64,000 bases of DNA from Kuenenia sp039794105 (GCF_039794105.1 NZ_JBDIWA010000004.1:89688-153687), one strand, 5' to 3'. Shown: positions 17,597 through 26,925, numbered from the stretch's first letter. Notes: generated by a model not told the origin, from the sequence alone. Numbers and translations: made by a program.

Positions 17597-18052
17597 ATGG
17601 CCGTGAATATAACTGAAGTTAGGGTGAAGCTGACCGAAGCGAAAAAAAACAGATTACAAGCGTTTTGCAGCATTACGATTGATAACGATTTTGTTGTTAG
17701 AGATCTGAAGGTTATCGAGGGGCATAAAGGGGCTTTTGTGGCAATGCCAAGCAGAAAGCTTACAGACCGATGCCCGGGTTGTGGCGGGAAAAACCACCTT
17801 ATGTCTCAATACTGTAACGATTGTGGTACAAGACTAGATGAAAAGCGGGCATCAAAGGGTGCGGGAAGGTTAAAATTACATGCAGATACCGCACATCCGA
17901 TAAATTCAAAATGCAGAGAAGAAATACAGGAAAAAGTTCTTGCCGCCTATAAAGAGGAAGTGGAAAGGTCTAAACTGCCAGGTTACAAGCCTCCAAAATA
18001 TGAAGATATGGATGATTTGGATTCCAGCGATTTTGATAGCGAAGATGTATGA
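17597..18052 (+). CDS. spoVG: SpoVG-family RNA/DNA-binding protein with inserted zinc ribbon
   Basis: The N-terminal half matches SpoVG: MAVNITEVRVKL, AFCSITIDNDFVVRDLKVIEG, GAFVAMPSRK. In ordinary SpoVG the Pro-Ser-Arg-Lys segment leads quickly to DIAHPIN. Here about 35 residues are inserted, with C-x2-C (CPGC) and C-x2-C (CNDC) pairs forming a zinc-ribbon-like module, before DTAHPINSKCREEIQ resumes. The C-terminus is an Asp/Glu-rich tail (DMDDLDSSDF). SpoVG proteins bind nucleic acid and act as global regulators. The 151-residue length exceeds the usual 85-100 because of the insertion and tail. It sits 12 bases after ispE in the same operon. Confidence 0.9.
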   Translation: MAVNITEVRVKLTEAKKNRLQAFCSITIDNDFVVRDLKVIEGHKGAFVAMPSRKLTDRCPGCGGKNHLMSQYCNDCGTRLDEKRASKGAGRLKLHADTAHPINSKCREEIQEKVLAAYKEEVERSKLPGYKPPKYEDMDDLDSSDFDSEDV

Positions 18053-18249
18053 GGTCTGCAAAGTAGTAAACCTTACGGCTAGAAATATAAGAGTTCACAA
18101 CTCAATATTTTCACATCAATTGGCTTCTTGCTGTTCAATTTAAACATACCTCTTTGAACATACCGTAAAGAAATAGAACGCGAAAGTGTGTTTTCTGTAG
18201 GTGTTCTTATGTTTGCTTTAAACTTTTGTGTTATCTTCTACAAAAACCA

Positions 18250-19923
18250 ATGATTAAAACAGGCTCTCACATTCTAATAAATGCATTGATAAGGGAAGGG
18301 GTAGAATATGTGTTTGGCATTCCAGGCGGCGCTGTTCTTCCTTTGTTTGATGCATTATATGAATCGCAGATTAAATTTATTTTAACGAGACATGAACAGG
18401 GCGCAGGTCATGCGGCTGATGGATTTGCGAGGGCAACGGGCAAAGTAGGTGTATGTTTGGCGACCTCCGGCCCTGGCGCTACAAACTTAACAACTGCTAT
18501 TGCAACGGCATACATGGATTCCGTTCCGATGGTTGCTTTGACGGGACAGGTAAAAACATTTCTTATCGGTAATGACGCCTTCCAGGAAGTTGATATTATT
18601 GGAATAACCCGCCCCATAACAAAACACAGCTATTTAGTTAAGGATGTAAAAGATTTAGCAAGAGTAGTAAAAGAAGCATTTTATTTGGCAAATTCAGGCA
18701 GACAGGGTCCCGTTTTAATAGATTTGCCCGTTGACGTCACTATGGGTGAGTGTGAAGAAATAATACCTCCCGAAGTAGATTTGCCAGGATATAAACCTAC
18801 GTATGAAGGTAATATTCGTCAAATAAAAATTGCCGCAGAGGTAATTAATAATGCAAGGCGCCCTGTATTGTATACAGGTGGCGGCATTATTGCTTCAGAT
18901 AGCGCAAAGGAATTATTGGAACTTGCGGAAAAAGGGAATATTCCCGTCACCACAACCCTTATGGGTCTAGGGGGCTTTCCGGAAAATCATAATTTATCTT
19001 TGGGTATGCTGGGAATGCACGGAACTGCATATGCAAATTTTGCAGTTACTGCATGTGATATATTGATTGCAATTGGTGCGAGGTTTGATGACCGTATCAC
19101 GGGCAAAATTGATGAATTTGCGCCAAACGCAAAAATTATCCACATTGACATAGACCCTTCTTCCATAAGTAAAAATATCAAGGTAGATATACCGGTTGTG
19201 GGGTATGCTAAAAATACCTTGAGAGAACTTAATAAACATATCAGTTTTGTCGAGAGAAGGGAATGGTTCGATAAAATCAAGCAATGGAAAGAACAAAATC
19301 CATTAACATATAATAACAGCGGGGATCTTATAAAGCCTCAGTATGTGATAGAACAAATATATGAAGCAACGAATGGTGAGGCAATTATAACTACTGAAGT
19401 TGGACAGAATCAGATGTGGGCGGCACAGTACTATACATATACTAAGCCGCGAACATTCCTTTCGTCCGGGGGATTGGGTACCATGGGATACGGATTTCCT
19501 GCGGCAATTGGAGCGCAATTGGGATGTCCGGATAAAATTGTGGTGGATATTGCGGGGGATGGAAGTATCCAGATGAATATTCAGGAACTGAGCACCGCTG
19601 TTCGGTTGAATATTCCGGTAAAGATTGTTATTCTTAATAACGGGTACCTTGGTATGGTACGGCAATGGCAGGAGTTGTTTTACGATAAACGTTACTCCAG
19701 TGTGAGTTTAAACGGGAATCCGGATTTTGTAAAGTTGGCGGAATCGTATGGCGCGAAAGGATTTTTGATAGAAAAGAAGGAGGATGTGCGTCCTACTTTG
19801 GAAAAAGCGTTTTCCACAAAACAACCCGTCGTCATGGATTTCAGGGTGGACCCGAATGAAAATGTTTTTCCGATGGTCCCTGCAGGCAAACCAATTCATC
19901 AAATGATTGGAACAATGGCATAA
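18250..19923 (+). CDS. ilvB: Acetolactate synthase large subunit
   Basis: A ThDP enzyme for the first common step of branched-chain amino acid synthesis, condensing two pyruvates or pyruvate with 2-oxobutyrate. The start MIKTGSHILINAL at 18250 gives 557 residues; an upstream in-frame ATG at 18226 adds eight unconserved residues. Motifs are the ThDP Glu region VFGIPGGAVLPLFDALY, RHEQGAGHAADGFARATGK, the FAD-type domain TLMGLGGFPENH, and the metal motif GDGSIQMNIQELSTAVRLNIPVK. A small subunit (ilvN/ilvH) does not follow; the next gene is rnfB, so it must lie elsewhere. No leader peptide attenuator could be identified in 18053-18249. Confidence 0.94.
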   Translation: MIKTGSHILINALIREGVEYVFGIPGGAVLPLFDALYESQIKFILTRHEQGAGHAADGFARATGKVGVCLATSGPGATNLTTAIATAYMDSVPMVALTGQVKTFLIGNDAFQEVDIIGITRPITKHSYLVKDVKDLARVVKEAFYLANSGRQGPVLIDLPVDVTMGECEEIIPPEVDLPGYKPTYEGNIRQIKIAAEVINNARRPVLYTGGGIIASDSAKELLELAEKGNIPVTTTLMGLGGFPENHNLSLGMLGMHGTAYANFAVTACDILIAIGARFDDRITGKIDEFAPNAKIIHIDIDPSSISKNIKVDIPVVGYAKNTLRELNKHISFVERREWFDKIKQWKEQNPLTYNNSGDLIKPQYVIEQIYEATNGEAIITTEVGQNQMWAAQYYTYTKPRTFLSSGGLGTMGYGFPAAIGAQLGCPDKIVVDIAGDGSIQMNIQELSTAVRLNIPVKIVILNNGYLGMVRQWQELFYDKRYSSVSLNGNPDFVKLAESYGAKGFLIEKKEDVRPTLEKAFSTKQPVVMDFRVDPNENVFPMVPAGKPIHQMIGTMA

Positions 19924-20007
19924 CAGTAAATTGTTATAATAACTAGATATAACTTATCTGTAGCCAGAAATATATTAAATACGAAGCACGCACAGGGTAC
20001 AAAAAAA

Positions 20008-20832
20008 ATGGAATTAATTTTAAGCGCAACAATTACACTTGGCATATTAGGAATGATCTTTGGCATAGGTTTGGCCATTGCCTCTGATACCTTTGCCGTG
20101 AAAGTGGATTCCCGTATCGAAAGGATTAACGAGGTGCTTCCCGGCGCAAATTGCGGGGCATGTGGGCAACCAGGGTGCGGTGGCTTTGCACAGGCGGTAG
20201 TGGAAGGGAAAGCGCCTGTTACTGGCTGTACTGTTGGACAGTCTTCTGTGGCGGAACTTGTTGCCAATATTATGGGGGTCGAATTTGAAAGTAAGGAACG
20301 GGTTTTTTCCGTTGTAATGTGTCATGCAAAAGGTGTTACGAACAGATTTATCTATAATGGGGTAAAGGATTGTCGTGCGGCAAACATTATTAGCGGCGGT
20401 TTTTTTGGCTGTGATTATGGATGTTTGGGCTTAGGTACTTGTGTTGAAGCATGTAAATTTGAAGCTATGTACATGGGAAAGGACGGTTTGCCAAAAGTAA
20501 TAAGGGAACGTTGCACAGGTTGCGGAAAATGTGCGGAAGTATGCCCAAGGGAAATCATCAGCATATTGCCTGAATCAAAAATGGTGCATGTGAGATGTAA
20601 ATCCTTAGATAAAGGCGCTGTTGCAAAGAAAATATGCCAGGATTCCTGCATTGCTTGTAAACGCTGCGAGAAGGAATGTCCATATGACGCAATTCATGTA
20701 CAAAACAATCTTGCAGTAATTGATTACCAAAAGTGTACATCATGCGGCAAATGTGTTGATGTCTGCCCCAATCATACGATAATAAATTATGCAAGAGCGT
20801 TAAGTTACGCCTCTACGGTTTCATCTCAATAA
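20008..20832 (+). CDS. rnfB: RnfB-type electron transport complex ferredoxin subunit
   Basis: A 274-residue iron-sulfur protein with an N-terminal membrane helix (about 4-28). It has the Rnf-specific Fe-S domain C49-x2-C52-x4-C57-x16-C74 (ANCGACGQPGCGG...VTGC), followed by ferredoxin-like cysteine groups CDYGCLGLGTCVEAC, CTGCGKCAEVCP, CIACKRCEKECP and CTSCGKCVDVCP. This is the long multi-cluster RnfB form. RnfB accepts electrons from ferredoxin for the ion-pumping Rnf complex. No other rnf subunit is next to it in this window: ilvB is upstream and rsmE starts at the base after its stop. Whether it belongs to a full Rnf complex cannot be told here. Confidence 0.88.
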   Translation: MELILSATITLGILGMIFGIGLAIASDTFAVKVDSRIERINEVLPGANCGACGQPGCGGFAQAVVEGKAPVTGCTVGQSSVAELVANIMGVEFESKERVFSVVMCHAKGVTNRFIYNGVKDCRAANIISGGFFGCDYGCLGLGTCVEACKFEAMYMGKDGLPKVIRERCTGCGKCAEVCPREIISILPESKMVHVRCKSLDKGAVAKKICQDSCIACKRCEKECPYDAIHVQNNLAVIDYQKCTSCGKCVDVCPNHTIINYARALSYASTVSSQ

Positions 20833-21567
20833 ATGCACCAGGATCGGTTTTTCATACCCAATGCTTCCATACATTCAGAGATTTGGATTGAAGGAAAAGA
20901 AGCACACCACATCTTACACGTCAAAAGAGCAAAACAGGGAAACAGAATTACCCTTTTCGATGGAAAAGGCATGGAATACAAGGCGGTTGTTGTTGAAACG
21001 CAACGTGCCGGGTTAAAAGTATTTGTTGAGAGTTCCCAGTCCATTGACAGGGAGCCAAGCGTCTCAATTACCATAGCTGTTTCTATTCCTAAAGGAAAAT
21101 TTTCCGACATCTTAATCCAAAAATGTTCTGAATTGGGGATACACACTTTGATTCCGCTTCATTGTGAAAGGAGCGTTGTGGCGATAAAAGAAACGTCAGC
21201 GGAAAAGCGGGAGAGATGGAATAAGATAGTCATTGAATCCTCCAAACAATGCAAACGGAACGTTCTTACTGAAATTACGGCTGGTGTGGCGATAGAAGAT
21301 TTTTTGAAAACTTTATGCGATTACGACCTTTCACTCATTCCATGTTTAAGGCATCAAGCACTGTCCCTGAAAGCTATTTTGCGCGAAAGGCCTTCTGCAA
21401 AAAAGATTGTTTGCCTCATAGGCCCTGAGGGTGGTTTTACTGATAATGAAATTGAACGTGCCGTTGAAAAAGGCTGCATTCCGGTAACTCTGGGAAGTTC
21501 TACCCTAAGAATTGAGACTGCCGCAATAGCCGTTTCCTCCATGCTGTTGTATGAATATTGTCTATGA
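20833..21567 (+). CDS. rsmE: 16S rRNA (uracil1498-N3)-methyltransferase RsmE
   Basis: A SPOUT-family methyltransferase of 244 residues. The N-terminal PUA-like part has HQDRFFIPN and EAHHILHVKRAKQGNRITLFDGKG. The C-terminal knotted domain has CSELGIHTLIPLHCERS, LIGPEGGFTDNEIE and LGSSTLRIETAAIAVSSMLL, all family hallmarks. The ATG directly follows the rnfB stop codon, so translation is probably coupled. It acts in the cytoplasm on the small subunit. Confidence 0.95.
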   Translation: MHQDRFFIPNASIHSEIWIEGKEAHHILHVKRAKQGNRITLFDGKGMEYKAVVVETQRAGLKVFVESSQSIDREPSVSITIAVSIPKGKFSDILIQKCSELGIHTLIPLHCERSVVAIKETSAEKRERWNKIVIESSKQCKRNVLTEITAGVAIEDFLKTLCDYDLSLIPCLRHQALSLKAILRERPSAKKIVCLIGPEGGFTDNEIERAVEKGCIPVTLGSSTLRIETAAIAVSSMLLYEYCL

Positions 21568-21599
21568 CTATGAATATGAATGCAAATCGATTTAATCAA

Positions 21600-21646
21600 A
21601 AGTCTGAAGTCTGATCTCCGAATTCTGACTTCCGACGTCTGATTAT
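21600..21646. repeat. Dispersed repeat module E, copy 1
   Basis: A mosaic of short units built on AGTCTGAAGTCTGATC and TTCTGACTTCCGACGTCTGATT. The same word set occurs in the opposite orientation at 31211-31247. It lies between rsmE and tdh. Confidence 0.6.
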
Positions 21647-21720
21647 GCGGCAGGCAGGTTTCCTTAATACCGCTTGTAGTTGCGTTATAAATATACGGTG
21701 TTTTGTGAAAGGGTTTTTGT

Positions 21721-22755
21721 ATGAAGGCGGTAGTGAAAGCAAATCGCTCCAGAGGACTGGAATTGGTAAATATGCCGGAACCAAAGCTTGGCCCAAAGGA
21801 TGTTTTGATTAAAGTTCAGGTTGCCTCTATATGCGGAACGGATGTTCATATTGATGACTGGACATATTGGGCGCAGCAGCGCTTTACGCCACCCCGTATT
21901 ATAGGCCATGAGTTTGCCGGTTATGTGCAGGAGATTGGGAAAGAGGTTACGTTTGTTAAAGCAGGAGAGAGGGTTTCTGCGGAAACTCACATTTCATGCG
22001 GCTACTGTTACCAATGCAAGAATGGATACAGAGAAGTATGCAGAAAAAGTAAATTATTAGGGATTGATTACGATGGAACGTTTGCCGAATACCTTAGCTT
22101 GCCTGAGCATGTGTTGTGGAAAGATGATCCTCGTATTCCTGACGAATGGGCGACAATTCAGGAGCCGTTTGGAAATGCCGTTGATACGGTAATGTCTGAG
22201 GACATATCTTCAAAAACGGTGCTTATTTTGGGGGCAGGTCCCATTGGTCTCTTTGCCGTTGGCATAGCAAGGGCGTGCGGGGCTTCTCTCATTATTGTTT
22301 CTGACCCAAATGATTATCGGCTGGATATCGGCAAAAAGATGGGTGCGGATATTGTGGCGAATCCGAAAAACACAGATATCCTGAACTGTGTGCTGGAAGC
22401 TACGGAGGGAAATGGCGTAGATGTGGTTCTGGAGTTTTCCGGCAATAAACTGGCGCTTGATCAGGGGCTGAAGTCTCTTACTCCCGGTGGAAGAATATCG
22501 GTTTTGGGGATATATGAAACCCCTGTTGATATTGATTTGAATAGAGAGGTTATTTTTAAAAAAATACGTATATATGGGATTACCGGCAGAAAGATATTTT
22601 CTACGTGGTATAAGACGTCCAGGTTTCTGTCTTCCGGGCTGGTGGATCCTGGACCGGTTATTACACACACGTTTTTACTGGAAGATTACGAAAAGGGCAT
22701 GCAGTTAATGAGAGATGGTATGTGTGGAAAGGTTATTTTGCAGGTCATGCCGTAA
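21721..22755 (+). CDS. tdh: L-threonine 3-dehydrogenase
   Basis: A zinc-dependent medium-chain dehydrogenase, 344 residues, oxidising L-threonine to 2-amino-3-oxobutyrate with NAD+. It has the catalytic-zinc Cys in ICGTDVHI, the GHEFAGYV motif, the structural-zinc set C-x2-C-x2-C-x7-C (SCGYCYQCKNGYREVC), the NAD loop LILGAGPIGLFAVGIARACGA, and the Tdh-typical DDWTYWAQQRFTPPRIIGHE. The assignment over other MDR dehydrogenases is secured by kbl 63 bases downstream, the second enzyme of the threonine-to-glycine route. Confidence 0.94.
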   Translation: MKAVVKANRSRGLELVNMPEPKLGPKDVLIKVQVASICGTDVHIDDWTYWAQQRFTPPRIIGHEFAGYVQEIGKEVTFVKAGERVSAETHISCGYCYQCKNGYREVCRKSKLLGIDYDGTFAEYLSLPEHVLWKDDPRIPDEWATIQEPFGNAVDTVMSEDISSKTVLILGAGPIGLFAVGIARACGASLIIVSDPNDYRLDIGKKMGADIVANPKNTDILNCVLEATEGNGVDVVLEFSGNKLALDQGLKSLTPGGRISVLGIYETPVDIDLNREVIFKKIRIYGITGRKIFSTWYKTSRFLSSGLVDPGPVITHTFLLEDYEKGMQLMRDGMCGKVILQVMP

Positions 22756-22818
22756 TTTCATTCCGTTTGCATGGATTTGAAAGACCCCTGCAACTGTTAA
22801 AGAAAGGACTCCGGAGTC

Positions 22819-23997
22819 ATGAGCCGCCTTAATTTTATTCACGAAGAACTGGAAAAACTTGAAGAAGAGGGACTTTTCGTCAACATAAGAACCATTGAAG
22901 GCCCTCAGGATGCATGGATCACCGCAGATGGAAAGAAGGTGTTAAATCTCTGCTCAAATAATTATCTCGGGTTTGCGAATAGCCCCCGGTTAAAATCTGC
23001 TGCGAAGGGGGCGATAGATGCATATGGCGTAGGGCCTTCTGCGGTAAGAACTATTTCAGGGACCACTGTGTTGCATTGTGAGCTGGAGAGGAAACTTGCT
23101 CTTTTTAAGGGCGTAGAGAGTACCATTTCCTTTCAATCAGGATTTTGCGCAAATCTGGCAGTCATTCCCGCTATTGCTGGCAAAAATGACGTCATTTTTT
23201 CTGATGAACTGAATCATGCGAGCATTATTGATGGATGCCGCCTCTCCGGGGCAAAAATTATCAGGTATGGACATTGTAACCCTGATGACTTGTGTAGAAA
23301 AATTTCGCAGGAAAGTAATGCCGGAAAACGGTTGATAATCACGGACGGCGTGTTCAGCATGGAAGGAGATATCGCCCCCTTGCCGGAAATTGTTAACATT
23401 GCGGATGAATTCAATGCCATTACGATGGTTGATGATGCACATGGCGAGGGTGTTTTAGGGGAAGGCGGGAGAGGCATTGTTGATTATTTTAAACTGCAGG
23501 GGAAAGTAGATATCGAGGTTGGCACGCTATCAAAGGCATTTGGAGTAGTGGGTGGTTATGTAGCGGGGAGTAAAAAATTGACAGACTATCTGTCCCAAAA
23601 GGGGCGCCCCTTTCTTTTTTCAAGCGCTGCAACCTCCCCTGATGTAGCGGCATGTATTGCAGCAGTGGATATCCTTATGGAATCGAAGGTTAGGGTTGAA
23701 AAACTATGGTCAAACACCGCATTGTTCCAGAAACAAATGAAAAATACAGGTTTTGACATAGGGAGAACGCAAACGCCAATAACTCCAATAATGGTTGGAG
23801 ACGCCAAATTGGCAAAAGAGTTTAGCCGGAAATTGTATGAAGAGGGGATTTTTATACAATCAATCGGGTATCCGACCGTTCCTGTTGGTAAGGCTCGTCT
23901 GCGTGCAATGCTTTCTGCTGCTCATAGCGAAAACGACCTTTTGTGGGCTGTAGGGTGTTTTGAAAAAATAGGGAAAACATTGGGGATATTGAATTAA
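22819..23997 (+). CDS. kbl: Glycine C-acetyltransferase (2-amino-3-ketobutyrate CoA ligase)
   Basis: A PLP-dependent alpha-oxoamine synthase of 392 residues. It splits 2-amino-3-oxobutyrate with CoA into glycine and acetyl-CoA. Motifs are LNLCSNNYLGFANSPRLK, SAVRTISGTTVLHCELE, the PLP region MVDDAHGEGVLGEGGRG and the lysine-bearing VGTLSKAFGVVGGYVAG. Length and the DDAHGEG motif fit Kbl over BioF. The neighbour tdh supports this. AGAAAGGA lies upstream of the ATG. Confidence 0.95.
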   Translation: MSRLNFIHEELEKLEEEGLFVNIRTIEGPQDAWITADGKKVLNLCSNNYLGFANSPRLKSAAKGAIDAYGVGPSAVRTISGTTVLHCELERKLALFKGVESTISFQSGFCANLAVIPAIAGKNDVIFSDELNHASIIDGCRLSGAKIIRYGHCNPDDLCRKISQESNAGKRLIITDGVFSMEGDIAPLPEIVNIADEFNAITMVDDAHGEGVLGEGGRGIVDYFKLQGKVDIEVGTLSKAFGVVGGYVAGSKKLTDYLSQKGRPFLFSSAATSPDVAACIAAVDILMESKVRVEKLWSNTALFQKQMKNTGFDIGRTQTPITPIMVGDAKLAKEFSRKLYEEGIFIQSIGYPTVPVGKARLRAMLSAAHSENDLLWAVGCFEKIGKTLGILN

Positions 23998-24087
23998 AAA
24001 ACCCTTACACCATTAATGCGATTGATTTTTCAAAGTAAAAAATTTAATATGTCCGTATTGTGTTAACTTTTTTAAAAAGGTAAATTG

Positions 24088-24585
24088 GTGCCGAATATGA
24101 AAAAATATATTAGTTTTGCGATACTCATTTTATGTATTGCAGGTTGCGGAAAAAGTGAAAAGGAAAGGCATGAAGAAGAAATATCTGCAACCGCGATGGA
24201 TCAATCAGAGGTTTCTTCCAAAGGGGAACATGATTTTATTAAAAATGAAAAAGGCTTTATCGTTCACATGAAAGATATTAAGGTATTGCTGAAACATTTG
24301 CAGGCCTCTATTAACAAAGAAGACTGGAAAGCTATTCAGCAAGATACAAAAAAATTGAAAAATTCAAGCCCCGTCGTATATACAGGGGCAAATAAGGATG
24401 ATTTGCCGACAGAATTTGTAAAGCTGGACGTCCAATTCCATTTAGATACGCTTGAATTAGTGAATGCATGTCAGGAAAAGAACAAGGATAAAGCAATGGC
24501 AGCATTTTTCAAAGTGGTGAATGGGTGTGACGAATGCCACGCCAAGTTCAATCCAAAAGAAACCTCCACCTCTTGGTTCCGATAA
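24088..24585 (+). CDS. Haem c lipoprotein (class II cytochrome-like)
   Basis: An exported lipoprotein of about 165 residues. The lipobox is LCIAGC, with the lipidated Cys about 20 residues in. A Glu/Lys-rich linker and a helical domain follow, with one haem c motif CDECH near the C-terminus, as in cytochrome c'-type bundles. The general design resembles the NXR-T candidate at 2405. The start is GTG at 24088 with AAAAAGG just upstream; ATG at 24097 is the alternative. It stands alone, upstream of the CheY-like gene. Redox partner unknown. Confidence 0.75.
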   Translation: MPNMKKYISFAILILCIAGCGKSEKERHEEEISATAMDQSEVSSKGEHDFIKNEKGFIVHMKDIKVLLKHLQASINKEDWKAIQQDTKKLKNSSPVVYTGANKDDLPTEFVKLDVQFHLDTLELVNACQEKNKDKAMAAFFKVVNGCDECHAKFNPKETSTSWFR

Positions 24586-24804
24586 AGAGTCATTTTTACA
24601 ATATCAATAGGAATGAAGGGGTTTTTGTGTCATGCAATAGCCCTGAGATTAAATATAGCCAAACAAATTAGGTCTTTTCGAAACATAATGACATCGTAAG
24701 CGCATTGAACAAGGGATTGCCGCCTCTTGTATCAATTCATTTTTTAGAAAACTATACGCTTATGGCTATACATCCCTAATGATATTTATTGAAAAAGGTA
24801 AATT

Positions 24805-25191
24805 ATGATTAAAAAAATTTTGATTGTAGATGATTCTATTGTTGCCAGATTGGGGGTAAAAAATTGTATATTAAAAGAGGCCTCATATGAGATATACGAA
24901 GCATTTGACGGTTTTATGGGTGTTGGGGAGTTTAAAAGGGTTTCGCCTGATTTAACTTTCATGGATATAACAATGCCTGTTATGTCCGGGATTCAGGCGC
25001 TTGAAGAGATAAAAAAAATCGATAAAAACGCACTGGTCATTGTGATAACTGCGGATGTTCAGCTAAAGACTATTGAAAAAGTGAAAGGGTTGGGTGCATT
25101 AACATTGTTGAGAAAGCCTCCTAAAAAAGAAGATATAATTAATGCCATAGCAAAGGCAAGAGAGATCCAGGAAAGTAAAGAGAAAAAATGA
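24805..25191 (+). CDS. CheY-like single-domain response regulator
   Basis: A 128-residue receiver domain without an output domain. It has the acidic pair in ILIVDDS, the phospho-acceptor Asp in LTFMDITMPVMSG, the Thr in LVIVITAD, and the Lys in LLRKPPKKED. AAAAAGGT lies before the ATG. It overlaps the next (CheC-like) gene by four bases, so a phosphatase for this receiver is made alongside it. There is no flagellar or chemotaxis gene nearby, so the output may be the diguanylate cyclase two genes on. Confidence 0.88.
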   Translation: MIKKILIVDDSIVARLGVKNCILKEASYEIYEAFDGFMGVGEFKRVSPDLTFMDITMPVMSGIQALEEIKKIDKNALVIVITADVQLKTIEKVKGLGALTLLRKPPKKEDIINAIAKAREIQESKEKK

Positions 25192-25829
25192 ACGATACTT
25201 CGGGGAATTTTCTGAGCGAATTACAAATAGATGCGCTCAAAGAGATCATTAATATTGCATTTGGAAATGCGGCGGCGTCACTTTCCGAGGTTATTGAATT
25301 GCATGCGACATTAAACGTTCCTGAGATAAAGATAGTGCATTCAAAAGAGCTGCGGGATTTTATTGGCACCGCTTTTGAAAGTGGTGAAGATTTGCATATC
25401 GTTGAACAACATTATACATCTGAATTCAAAGGTATTGCATATCTTGCCTTTTCCAGAAATAGCGGTAAATTATTCATTTCATTGCTGGAAGAATATAATG
25501 AAATGCCTGCAAACATGTCCATTAATTTGCTGGAAAAGGAAACGTTAACGGAGGTGGGAAATATTATAATCGGCGCTTGTCTCAGCAAAATAGCGGAATT
25601 GCTGTCGGATGTCGTTTCCTATCTTCCGCCAAGATATATCGATGGAAAGTATTTATATGAAGACATGCCGGGGAATTTCTTCGATGGAGAAGGATATGCG
25701 GTTATCCTTAAAACCATATTTCAATTTGAAAAAGCGGATGTTGATGGCTTTTTGTTTCTTCTTATTAATATGGATTCTATCGATAAGATAAAAGAAGCGG
25801 TTGATAAATTTATGAGTAAATATGAATAA
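25188..25829 (+). CDS. CheC-type CheY-P phosphatase
   Basis: A 213-residue protein with the two CheC/CheX/FliY phosphatase signatures. The first is ALKEIINIAFGNAAASLSEVI (Glu-x2-Asn) and the second is TLTEVGNIIIGACLSKIAELL (Glu-x2-Asn), each followed by a Pro some 20 residues on. Both sites keep the catalytic residues. It presumably dephosphorylates the receiver encoded just upstream. It overlaps both neighbours (4 and 8 bases), so the three genes form one translational unit. Confidence 0.85.
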   Translation: MNDTSGNFLSELQIDALKEIINIAFGNAAASLSEVIELHATLNVPEIKIVHSKELRDFIGTAFESGEDLHIVEQHYTSEFKGIAYLAFSRNSGKLFISLLEEYNEMPANMSINLLEKETLTEVGNIIIGACLSKIAELLSDVVSYLPPRYIDGKYLYEDMPGNFFDGEGYAVILKTIFQFEKADVDGFLFLLINMDSIDKIKEAVDKFMSKYE

Positions 25830-26733
25830 AATTCCAGAGCAAATCTGCAATTCGATAAATATGGGGCTGGTTATACTGAATGCTGAATTTAAGGTACATT
25901 ACTGGAACCAATGGATGGAGATGAACAGCGGAATACCTGCCGGGAATATTACCGGCTCGGTGCTGTTTGACTTTTTCCCAAATTTAAACGACCGGAAATT
26001 TTTGCGAAATTGTAAATCGATATTCGCCTTCGGAAATTTCTGCTTTCTTTCCCAAAAACTGCATCATTATATTTTCCCGTTCAGACCCGTAAGCTCCTTT
26101 GGCTTACAGTTTGACTACATGCAGCAGAGCTGCTCAATATTTCCTATTCGCAATGGAAATGAAAAGATAGAGCACATATGTATTGCAGTGCGGGACGTTA
26201 CTGAAATAGTTGCATACGAGCATAAACTTCTGGACGCCACAAGGAGGGACTATCTGACCGGGTCGTTTAACCGCAAATATCTAGAGGATAAACTGAGGGA
26301 GGAGTTTGAACGGCACAGGAGATACGGCGCACCTCTTTGCCTAATTATTTTTGATATAGATGATTTTAAACAGGTAAACGACTCCTGCGGGCATTTGTAT
26401 GGAGATTTTGTCCTTCGCGAGGTGGTTGCGAAAGTTGAGTCCGGATTAAGAACTACCGACATCCTGGCACGCTATGGTGGAGAAGAGTTTTGCTGCATAC
26501 TCCCGGAAACCGGCTTGAAATCAGCCATTGAGGTGGCGGAACGATTCAGGGAAAACATCGCCTCTGAAGAATACAGGTTCCAGGGATATTCGAGGAAAAT
26601 AACCATTAGTTTAGGAGTTGCTGCATTGAATAAAAATATTACGAATACCGATATGTTATTCAAAAAGGCAGATGACGCCCTTTACACAGCAAAAAGGGAA
26701 GGGAAAAACAGGGTGCTATCCGCTGACCATTAG
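25822..26733 (+). CDS. PAS-GGDEF diguanylate cyclase
   Basis: A 303-residue cytoplasmic protein. Residues about 1-125 resemble a PAS domain (GLVILNAEFKVHYWNQWMEMNSG, with ISVRDVTEI-type end near 115-125). The GGDEF domain has YDYLTGSFNRKYLE-like start, DIDDFKQVNDSCGHLYGD, and RYGGEEFCCILPET with an intact GGEEF active site. An RxxD inhibitory site (RTTD) lies five residues before it, so product inhibition by c-di-GMP is expected. It overlaps the CheC-like gene and likely converts the CheY/CheC input into a c-di-GMP signal. Confidence 0.9.
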   Translation: MNKIPEQICNSINMGLVILNAEFKVHYWNQWMEMNSGIPAGNITGSVLFDFFPNLNDRKFLRNCKSIFAFGNFCFLSQKLHHYIFPFRPVSSFGLQFDYMQQSCSIFPIRNGNEKIEHICIAVRDVTEIVAYEHKLLDATRRDYLTGSFNRKYLEDKLREEFERHRRYGAPLCLIIFDIDDFKQVNDSCGHLYGDFVLREVVAKVESGLRTTDILARYGGEEFCCILPETGLKSAIEVAERFRENIASEEYRFQGYSRKITISLGVAALNKNITNTDMLFKKADDALYTAKREGKNRVLSADH

Positions 26734-26753
26734 AGAACCTTTTTAATGGACTT

Positions 26754-26880
26754 TTACCTAAGCGGACATAGCCAGAACCGAACAAGCAAGCAAGCAAGAA
26801 ATAAAAAATACGAAATTCGAAGTACGAAATACGAAACAAATCCCCAAAATACAAAATCCCAATGGAAAAAACCATATTTA
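26754..26880. repeat. Dispersed mosaic repeat with the CGAAATTCGAAGTACGAAAT unit
   Basis: It contains an AGCAAGCAAGCAAG run (26783-26799) and CGAAATTCGAAGTACGAAAT followed by ACGAAAC (26815-26841). A related block occurs in the opposite orientation at about 57305-57385. Words of this block also appear near 47140, 58880 and 59625. Confidence 0.6.
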
Positions 26881-26925
26881 TGTTATCGCTATTGCACACT
26901 TACACCGTGAACCAATGTATTGGAT

